Assembly (NCBI GenBank): GCA_015064445.1
Contig: SVSE01000005.1
Location: 1 to 64,000, forward strand
Source: Oscillospiraceae bacterium
GTDB lineage: Bacteria; Bacillota; Clostridia; Oscillospirales; CAG-272
Direction of reading: 5' to 3'
Length of the DNA stretch: 64,000 nucleotides
Shown here: positions 58,124 through 64,000 of the stretch, piece by piece
How the letters are laid out: each line of letters begins with the position of its first letter
How positions within the stretch are numbered: position 1 is the first letter of the stretch
Program-made: the position numbers and the translations under genes
Notes under the pieces: generated by a model
What the model was told of the DNA's origin: nothing
Seen by the model: the letters and a program-made list of their open reading frames with translations, nothing else
Databases searched by the model: none

Positions 58124-60141
58124 TAGCAGTAAGCGAAAATGCAGGCTTTTGCTTTGGTGTAAGGCGTGCAACTGATACAATAGAGGCGCTTATCGGACAG
58201 GCACGAGAGGGCGATGTAATCTGCACTCTTGGTAAGCTTATTCATAACGAGCAATATTGCGATTACCTTAAATCTCACGGAGTGCGTGAGGTGTCGGGAG
58301 ACTCTCTTGAGGAGCTGTTTGAGCTTGCAAGGCAGGGCAGAAATGTTACCTTGGTAACAAGGGCGCACGGAATCGAGAGGGAGCTAAGAGAACAGCTTTC
58401 TGAATTTTCTGCCTTGTGTGATAGCTTTAAGGTGGTGGACGGAACCTGCCCATATGTCGAGAAAATTCATAAAATCGTAAGAGATAATTCCGATAAGAAT
58501 AAGCATTTTTTCATAATCGGTGGAGAGAATCATCCTGAGGTGCGCTCTATATGGAGCTATATCGATGGTAAAGGGCACATTTGTGCTACAGCCGATGAGC
58601 TTGAGGACACACTAAAACGAATAAACGACCTTGAAAATGGTGTCGTTTGCGTCGCTCAAACCACTCAAAAGCTCTCAGAATGGAAAAAATGTCAACAAAT
58701 TATAAAAAAATACTGTACAAACGCGAAAATTTTTGATACAATATGTAGTGTTACCGAAAAAAGACAGACAGAAGCGCTTGATTTAAGCAAGAGATGCGAT
58801 GTTATGCTTGTAATCGGTGGTAAGGATAGCTCAAATACAGCTAAGCTTTACCAAATCTGTTGTGCGAATGCTAAAAAGGCATTTTGGATTCAAACAAAGG
58901 ACGATATTCCGTTTGACCAAATTGATTCAACAGACAAAATAGGAATAACTGCCGGGGCTTCAACTCCGGATAGTATAATACAGGAGGTAAAAAGAACTAT
59001 GAGCGAAATCATGGAAAACTTTGCTGAGCTTTTTGAAGCCAGCGAAAAGGAAACCCAAAAAATATATAAAGGAGCAATTGTCAAGGGTATTGTTATGTCT
59101 ATCTCGGAAAACGAGATATCTTTGGATTTAGGTGTAAAGCACACTGGTATTATCAAGCGTGACCAAATCACATCTGATAACGAAGTTAAGCTTAGCGACC
59201 TATTCAAGATCGGTGACGAGATTGATGCAAAGGTTATCTCAAAGAGCGACATTGACGGAATCACTCTTTCCAAGAAGGTTGTTGACGATGTTAAGAACTG
59301 GGAAAAGATTGTTGAGTACGCAAACGACGGTACCGTTGTTGACGCTGTTGTTACAAAGGCAACAAAGGGTGGCGTTATCGTAGCAGTTGATGGTGCTGAG
59401 GTATTTGTTCCTGCATCAATGACTGGTCTTGGCAAGGACAAGGATCTTAACGAGCTTGTAAAGACAACTCAGAAGATTAAGATTGTTGAAATCAAAGAGG
59501 ATAGACGCCGTGCTATCGGCTCTATCAAGGCTGTTCTAAGAGAAGAAAAGAAGGCACAGCAGGAGGCATTCTGGGCATCTGTTGAGGAGGGCGCAGAGTT
59601 CGAGGGAACTGTTAGAAGCATCACTCCTTACGGCGCATTCGTTGACCTCGGTGGTGTTGACGGTCTTGTACATATCACAGAGCTCTCTTGGAAGAGAATC
59701 AAGAATCCTTCCGAGGTTGTAAGCGTTGGCGATACAATCAAGGTATTTGTTAAGTCCTTTGATAAGGAAGCAAAGAAGATCTCTCTTGGCTACAAGACAG
59801 ACGATCAGAATCCTTGGAACATCTTCAAGGCAAAGTATGCTGAGAACGATGTAGCAGAGGTTAAGATTGTTGGCATCACAAGCTTTGGCGCATTCGCTGA
59901 AATCGTTGACGGTGTTGACGGACTTATCCACATTAGCCAAATTGCTAACAAGAAGATTGAAAATGTTGCAGAGGCAATCAAGGTTGGCGATATTGTTGAG
60001 GCAAAGATCGTTGCAGTTGATGACGAAAAGCAGAAGGTAAGCCTTTCAATTCGTGCACTTCTTCCAGAGGAAGAGGTAGTAGCAGAGGAGGCTGTTGCTG
60101 AGGAAGCAGTAGCTGAAGAGGCTGTAGCAGACGCTGAATAA
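58120..60141 (+). CDS. ispH-rpsA: Fused IspH (HMBPP reductase) and ribosomal protein S1
   Basis: A 673-residue fusion. Residues of about 1-285 are IspH, the last enzyme of the MEP isoprenoid path: AGFCFGVRRA (Cys11), VDGTCPYV and FDTICSVTEKRQ carry the three cluster cysteines, with HPEVRSI and TRAHGI in the active site. From about residue 318 four S1 RNA-binding repeats follow (LGVKHTGIIKR, DGAEVFVPASM, GGVDGLVHITELSW, DGVDGLIHISQIA), shorter than E. coli S1. The tail is an imperfect EEAVA repeat. This fusion is characteristic of Clostridia. The start overlaps plsC (ATGA). Confidence 0.97.
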   Translation: MIAVSENAGFCFGVRRATDTIEALIGQAREGDVICTLGKLIHNEQYCDYLKSHGVREVSGDSLEELFELARQGRNVTLVTRAHGIERELREQLSEFSALCDSFKVVDGTCPYVEKIHKIVRDNSDKNKHFFIIGGENHPEVRSIWSYIDGKGHICATADELEDTLKRINDLENGVVCVAQTTQKLSEWKKCQQIIKKYCTNAKIFDTICSVTEKRQTEALDLSKRCDVMLVIGGKDSSNTAKLYQICCANAKKAFWIQTKDDIPFDQIDSTDKIGITAGASTPDSIIQEVKRTMSEIMENFAELFEASEKETQKIYKGAIVKGIVMSISENEISLDLGVKHTGIIKRDQITSDNEVKLSDLFKIGDEIDAKVISKSDIDGITLSKKVVDDVKNWEKIVEYANDGTVVDAVVTKATKGGVIVAVDGAEVFVPASMTGLGKDKDLNELVKTTQKIKIVEIKEDRRRAIGSIKAVLREEKKAQQEAFWASVEEGAEFEGTVRSITPYGAFVDLGGVDGLVHITELSWKRIKNPSEVVSVGDTIKVFVKSFDKEAKKISLGYKTDDQNPWNIFKAKYAENDVAEVKIVGITSFGAFAEIVDGVDGLIHISQIANKKIENVAEAIKVGDIVEAKIVAVDDEKQKVSLSIRALLPEEEVVAEEAVAEEAVAEEAVADAE

Positions 60142-60148
60142 AATAACA

Positions 60149-60182
60149 AAAACACCCACAAGTAAGCTTGTGGGTGTTTTAA
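60149..60182. terminator. Bidirectional terminator after ispH-rpsA
   Basis: Stem AAAACACCCACAAG/CTTGTGGGTGTTTT with loop TAAG, A run before and T run after. Confidence 0.9.
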
Positions 60183-60192
60183 AAGTAAATTC

Positions 60193-60285
60193 TTATCTAC
60201 AGCAGCAACACTGAAGCACGAGAACTGCGATGATAACGAGCCAGAGAATATCGTTATCGAAAAGGTTGCACAAACAGTTATTCAT
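60193..60285 (-). CDS. Cysteine-rich single-helix microprotein (30 aa)
   Basis: A 30-codon gene on the minus strand preceded by AAGGTAAGG and starting ATG at 60283-60285. The product begins MNNCLCNLFDND, has a hydrophobic helix at about residues 13-24 (ILWLVIIAVLVL) and ends QCCCCR, so six of 30 residues are Cys, four of them consecutive. Small proteins of this shape (NNC start, one membrane helix, poly-Cys end) occur in many Clostridia and are of unknown function; a spore or membrane metal role is a guess. The terminator at 60149 closes it. Confidence 0.65.
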   Translation of the reverse strand: MNNCLCNLFDNDILWLVIIAVLVLQCCCCR

Positions 60286-60363
60286 AGTATTACCTTACCT
60301 TTTTAAGATTGAGGATTTAATCCTCTGCTTATATACTATGTCGTTTCGTGTCGGTTGCTACCC

Positions 60364-60999
60364 TTATTTCAAAATTAACGAGTCGCTTTCGAGAAATTCG
60401 TGTGCGACAATGGTGCTATTTGTCGGAATATCTGCCCTTGCACCACATTTTATGCATCTTACTGTAACATGGTCGTCATAAATATCGCAGGCGAGCTCGC
60501 TCTTTTCGGCACAGTTACAGTGGATTGCATTCTCTTCATTCAATTCATTTATTGTATATCTTATAATTTCGAGGATTTGTGGATCACAAAGCTCATCACG
60601 GTCCTTTTCCTCGTTTTTAAGCGATTCAATATTCTCCTCGCCAAGAAGCGCAAGAAGCTCCTTGTTTGAAAGGTCGATTGCCTCGGCAACGCTTCCTTCA
60701 CGGCCGATAAAGCAAATATCAATGCCTGACATAGAGCAGGGGATTACAAAAATATCGCTATCAAAAAATACAGAGCTTGAAAGCACGTGAGAGTGTGTGC
60801 AGTTGCATGCAAGGCAAGGAAATGTAAGACGCATCTTACCATCATTTGTCTTTTCAACGGTCATCTCACTTCCGTGGCAGTCGCATTTTAGACGGAAAAG
60901 ACTTCCACTAAGTGAAAATGCGCCAACCATGCTTGTTGTCACTCCGCCACACGCGGGACATCTGTATGCAAGTGTTGTTTGCTTTTGGTTCAAAATCAT
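60364..60999 (-). CDS. Zinc-ribbon-containing protein of unknown function (211 aa)
   Basis: A soluble protein with repeated Cys pairs: CPACGG (about residues 14-19), CDCHGSE (39-45), CLACNCTHSH (62-71) and, near the end, HCNCAEKSELAC and CIKCGA (about 185-190). The N- and C-terminal pairs look like two treble-clef or ribbon zinc sites with an acidic helical segment (residues 105-160) between them. No enzyme motif is visible. It is divergent from the helicase gene and lies upstream of the microprotein gene on the same strand, with which it may be co-transcribed. Confidence 0.75.
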   Translation of the reverse strand: MILNQKQTTLAYRCPACGGVTTSMVGAFSLSGSLFRLKCDCHGSEMTVEKTNDGKMRLTFPCLACNCTHSHVLSSSVFFDSDIFVIPCSMSGIDICFIGREGSVAEAIDLSNKELLALLGEENIESLKNEEKDRDELCDPQILEIIRYTINELNEENAIHCNCAEKSELACDIYDDHVTVRCIKCGARADIPTNSTIVAHEFLESDSLILK

Positions 61000-61031
61000 A
61001 AAAATTACCTCTTAATGATGTGGTTGAAATA

Positions 61032-61060
61032 AGTATACTACAAAAAATATAGCTTGTCAA
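61032..61060 (-). promoter_or_regulatory. Promoter of the zinc-ribbon gene
   Basis: TTGACA (61055-61060), 17-nt spacer, TATACT (61032-61037), minus strand. A promoter for the divergent helicase gene was not seen. Confidence 0.78.
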
Positions 61061-61075
61061 GAAAGGAGAATAAAT

Positions 61076-63460
61076 ATGAGTGCGATTTACGATGATAAAT
61101 CTGGTGCAGTACTCGTTAGCGCATATGAGCTTTGCTCTTATGTATTGCGTGGTGGCGATATAGATAGCCGAAGCTTTAAGCACGGAACTAAAATCGGTGG
61201 CACAATCGCCTCTCATCAAATGAAGCCCGTAAAGCCAAATATAGTTGATGCCTATACTGTGTCAATGCTTTGCGAGGGTGTTACCTTGACAGTCTATACC
61301 TATCCCGAGGGAATAAGACGGGAGGAGGATGGCTCTTATACAGTAGAGAAAATACACACCGTCCCCTATAATCTTGATGATATCTCGAATGGCGAGCTTG
61401 AAATTGCAATTGCCGCCATTACCTGCTCAGCATATATAATCTCAAAAAATCTCGGCGGAGGACACATAAACGCGCGCCTTGTGTTTATGAAGAGTGGAAG
61501 TGATGAAATGCGTACCTTTGCGCAAAGGCTTGACATTCGTGAATGTGAAGCACAGTTTAGCACCTATATCGATATGTTCTCCCCATTTGTAAAAATAGTT
61601 GAATCGAGGGCTAAGGACACAACAAAACAGCTCTCTGAGCTCAAATTCCCATTCAAGGGAGGAGTTCGTGAGGCGCAAAAGGAATTTATTTTAGAGGCAT
61701 TTCGCACAATAAAGGCGAGAAAGCGCCTTATGGTTCAAGCCCCAACAGGAACGGGAAAAACTATGGCGTCCCTTTATCCTGCACTTAAATCAATAGGTGA
61801 GGGCTATGCCGATAAGATTTTCTACTTTACAGGAAAGGCAACAACTGCTTATTCAGCGCTTAATGCTGTCGAAATAATGCGCGAGTCGCTTCCTGATTTT
61901 CGTTCAATTATAATCACATCTAAGGACAAATGCTGTACATCCTTTAAGCCAACAGAGCACAGAAAATGTGACCCTAAGCATTGTCCTCGTGCCCTCGCAT
62001 ATTACGATAAAATCAATGTCGCCTTGACTGATTTGCTCGAAAATTACCGTACCTATACAAAGGAGGTAATCGACGAGGTTGCAGATAGATACGGTCTTTG
62101 CTCATATGAGCTTTCTCTTGAGCTCTCCGAATGGTGTGAGCTTATCGTTTGCGACTACAACTATCTTTTTGACCTTCAGGTTTATTTGAGAAGATACTTT
62201 ACCGCCCCCGATGCAAATTACATTTTCTTAATCGACGAGGCGCATAACCTTCCCGATAGAGCAAGAGAAATGTATTCTGCGACTCTCGAACGCTCGACCT
62301 TTAAATCATTGCAGGCAAAATTCCCAAATAACAAACACATATCGGCACAAATTGACGATGTACTTGGCAAATTTGACTCTCTTTATGAGCTTGCAATGGT
62401 TGAAAAAAGAGAATACGAGGGACAATTCTATGGATTTTATATAACCTCACAGCTGCCCGATGATATAGCAAATGAATTTACTGCGTTTGTCAAGGGCTGC
62501 GAAAAGCTATTTTCAAGAGACCAAAACGACGACGAGCTTCTTGATGCATATTATAATGTCAAGCATATGCTAAAAATTTGCGAGATATTTGATAAGCGCT
62601 TTACAATGTATGTTGAGGCGCAGGGAAACGAGGTTAAGCTAAGGCTTATGTGCCTTGATGTTTCTCGACTTGTTGATATAGCGATGAAGAAGGGCTCTGC
62701 CTCAATTTTGTTCTCGGCAACGCTTACTCCTCCCGAATATTTTTCGGATATTTTGGGATGCGAAAAGTCGGAATCGCTCACACTCCCCTCGCCATTTGAA
62801 AGAGAAAACCTCTGTCTTCTTGGCATAAACAACCTCAGCACTCGCTACGAGGATAGACAAAAGAGCGCTATGGCTGTTGCTAATGTCATAAGAGCTACGA
62901 TTGCAGGAAAGCAAGGAAACTATATCGTTTATTTTCCGTCGTATAGCTACCTTTCAGATGTTAAGGAGGTCTTTGAAAAGCGTTATCCTAACATAAGCAT
63001 AACGGCGCAAAGCAGAAGTATGTCTGAGAGCGCTAAAAGAGATTTTCTTGAATCCTTTGATGCCAAAAAAGAGGGCACGCTTGTCGGCTTTTGCGTGCTT
63101 GGTGGAAGCTTCTCCGAGGGAATTGACCTTCGTGGAGAGCGACTTATCGGCGCTATAATCGTCGGTGTTGGCTTGCCTACAATAAGCACAGAGCTAAACA
63201 TAATCAAGGAGTATTTTGACAACACTCGTGAAAACGGATATGCTTATGCATATACCTATCCTGGAATGATAAAGGTCTTGCAGGCTGCAGGCCGTGTTAT
63301 TCGAAGCGAGGAGGAGCGAGGAGTGGTTGTTTTAATCGACGATAGATTTGCAACTCCTGAATATTTTGAGCTTATGCCAGACCACTGGAGGCATCTGCAA
63401 TTTTTGACGAATGCTAATGACCTTTTGGCAGAAGTTACTGATTTTTGGAAAAAATCGTAA
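61076..63460 (+). CDS. DinG/Rad3-like superfamily 2 DNA helicase
   Basis: A 794-residue XPD/DinG-type helicase. An N-terminal PD-(D/E)XK-like region precedes Walker A VQAPTGTGKTMAS near residue 222. An iron-sulfur cluster domain carries CCTSFKPTEHRKCDPKHCPRA in two pieces (Cys pair, then CDPKHC), DEAH box is FLIDEAHNLP, and the C-terminal motor has GGSFSEGIDLRGERLIG and LQAAGRVIRSEEERG. It unwinds 5'-3' and is likely used in repair or in resolving R-loops. RBS AAAGGAGA. It is not adjacent to a partner repair gene. Confidence 0.92.
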   Translation: MSAIYDDKSGAVLVSAYELCSYVLRGGDIDSRSFKHGTKIGGTIASHQMKPVKPNIVDAYTVSMLCEGVTLTVYTYPEGIRREEDGSYTVEKIHTVPYNLDDISNGELEIAIAAITCSAYIISKNLGGGHINARLVFMKSGSDEMRTFAQRLDIRECEAQFSTYIDMFSPFVKIVESRAKDTTKQLSELKFPFKGGVREAQKEFILEAFRTIKARKRLMVQAPTGTGKTMASLYPALKSIGEGYADKIFYFTGKATTAYSALNAVEIMRESLPDFRSIIITSKDKCCTSFKPTEHRKCDPKHCPRALAYYDKINVALTDLLENYRTYTKEVIDEVADRYGLCSYELSLELSEWCELIVCDYNYLFDLQVYLRRYFTAPDANYIFLIDEAHNLPDRAREMYSATLERSTFKSLQAKFPNNKHISAQIDDVLGKFDSLYELAMVEKREYEGQFYGFYITSQLPDDIANEFTAFVKGCEKLFSRDQNDDELLDAYYNVKHMLKICEIFDKRFTMYVEAQGNEVKLRLMCLDVSRLVDIAMKKGSASILFSATLTPPEYFSDILGCEKSESLTLPSPFERENLCLLGINNLSTRYEDRQKSAMAVANVIRATIAGKQGNYIVYFPSYSYLSDVKEVFEKRYPNISITAQSRSMSESAKRDFLESFDAKKEGTLVGFCVLGGSFSEGIDLRGERLIGAIIVGVGLPTISTELNIIKEYFDNTRENGYAYAYTYPGMIKVLQAAGRVIRSEEERGVVVLIDDRFATPEYFELMPDHWRHLQFLTNANDLLAEVTDFWKKS

Positions 63461-63467
63461 AAAACTA

Positions 63468-63496
63468 TTGTAAAATCAAGCCATTAGTGATAAAAT
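63468..63496 (+). promoter_or_regulatory. Promoter of asnS
   Basis: TTGTAA (63468-63473), 17-nt spacer, TAAAAT (63491-63496). The leader is too short for a T-box. Confidence 0.6.
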
Positions 63497-63537
63497 AGAG
63501 TGAATTTAAAATTTAGTATTATAGAAGAGGTACAGAA

Positions 63538-64000
63538 ATGCAAAGAATATTAGTTAAAGAAATCTTCCAAAATCCCTCTGATTTTGCAAATAAGGAAGTG
63601 ACCGTTTGTGGCTGGGCAAGAACCATCCGTTCTTCTAATGCCTTCGGCTTTATCGAGCTTAATGACGGTAGCTACCACACAAATATTCAGGTTGTTTTTG
63701 AAGAGGCATTTCTCGATAATTATAAGGATATTGCGAAGCAAAATGTTGGCACAGCCTTTGTTGTAAGGGGAACTCTCGTTCTCACTCCTGAGGCAAAGCA
63801 GCCATTCGAAATCAAGGCGAAGGAAATCGAGGTTGAGGGCGCGTCAACTCCTGACTACCCACTCCAAAAGAAAAGACACTCTCTTGAATTCTTGCGTACA
63901 ATTGCGCATCTTCGTCCAAGAACAAACCTTTTCAGTGCTGTATTTAGAGTGCGCTCCGTTGCTGCATTTGCAATCCACAAGTTCTTCAACGAAAGAAACT
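63538..64000 (+). CDS. asnS: Asparaginyl-tRNA synthetase (5' part, truncated by window edge)
   Basis: 154 codons from an ATG with AGAGG upstream, open to the right edge. The N-terminal OB-fold anticodon-binding domain is complete (VTVCGWARTIRSSNAFGFIELNDGS, VVRGTLVLTPEAKQPFEIKA), followed by the linker YPLQKKRHSLEFLRTIAHLRPRTN that leads into class II motif 1. The KRHSLEFLRTIAHLRPRTN wording identifies AsnRS rather than AspRS. It would charge tRNA-Asn. Confidence 0.95.
   Translation, partial: MQRILVKEIFQNPSDFANKEVTVCGWARTIRSSNAFGFIELNDGSYHTNIQVVFEEAFLDNYKDIAKQNVGTAFVVRGTLVLTPEAKQPFEIKAKEIEVEGASTPDYPLQKKRHSLEFLRTIAHLRPRTNLFSAVFRVRSVAAFAIHKFFNERN

Overview
The window reads as chromosome of a low-to-moderate GC, Gram-positive Clostridia member (Bacillota), probably an uncultured gut or rumen anaerobe. 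The evidence is an IspH-ribosomal protein S1 fusion downstream of cmk and plsC, a Tyr T-box leader on tyrS, an L10 leader on rplJ-rplL, DnaD/DnaI-type primosome genes, GTP-dependent PEP carboxykinase, a CDP-glycerol polymerase (teichoic-acid-like wall polymer), DUF896, AzlCD and TTGACA-N17-TATAAT promoters. Order or genus cannot be fixed from sequence alone. I see no prophage, insertion sequence, CRISPR array or integrase.

Layout. 1-4.1 kb: a truncated membrane gene, tRNA-Gln, a YcxB-like protein, a DUF5131 protein coupled to a surface lipoprotein, and a convergent pyridoxal/pyridoxamine kinase. 4.2-9.2 kb: PduL, then an esterase, lipid kinase and BspA-type LRR protein run, then a GH29-like enzyme. 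9.2-10.4 kb: a small regulatory island of two XRE-type regulators and an unknown protein, with palindromic operators and bounded by two copies of the same terminator. 10.4-17.6 kb: PEPCK, sialate O-acetylesterase, a CYTH protein, T-box tyrS, a duplicated-domain lipoprotein and a metallophosphoesterase. 17.7-25.2 kb (minus strand): rplJ-rplL, and a long run topB, dCMP deaminase, rimI, tsaD, DnaD, DnaI preceded by DUF896. 25.2-34.8 kb: a small Cys-bearing lipoprotein, GH78 and mnmA, a metal-responsive ArsR plus P1B ATPase operon, an aldose epimerase, a radical SAM protein and a MarR unit. 34.8-46.8 kb: GH38, GH27, TetR, PadR/DUF1700/DUF4097 and bacterial PH-domain operons. 46.9-64 kb: tRNA-fMet and tRNA-Leu, nitrilase-SGNH-cysK, azlCD, a GT2-TagF polymerase with an unusual ABC-F protein, the FAD protein-cmk-plsC-ispH/rpsA operon, a 30-residue Cys-rich microprotein, a zinc-ribbon protein, a DinG/Rad3-like helicase and the start of asnS.

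How it fits together. Five cytoplasmic-looking carbohydrate enzymes (GH29-like, GH78, GH38, GH27, sialate esterase) plus a mutarotase-like protein suggest intracellular finishing of imported host or plant oligosaccharides. Surface functions are served by three lipoproteins with Ser/Glu linkers, an LRR protein and a glycerophosphate polymerase. Most transcription units have one clear SigA-like promoter and end in short hairpin terminators, often shared by convergent genes.

Most interesting items: the terminator-bracketed regulator island, an ABC-F protein in which exactly one of the two composite ATP sites is degenerate, an initiator tRNA with an extra base in the T-stem, a lipoprotein with an unrecognised duplicated domain, and a Cys-rich microprotein.
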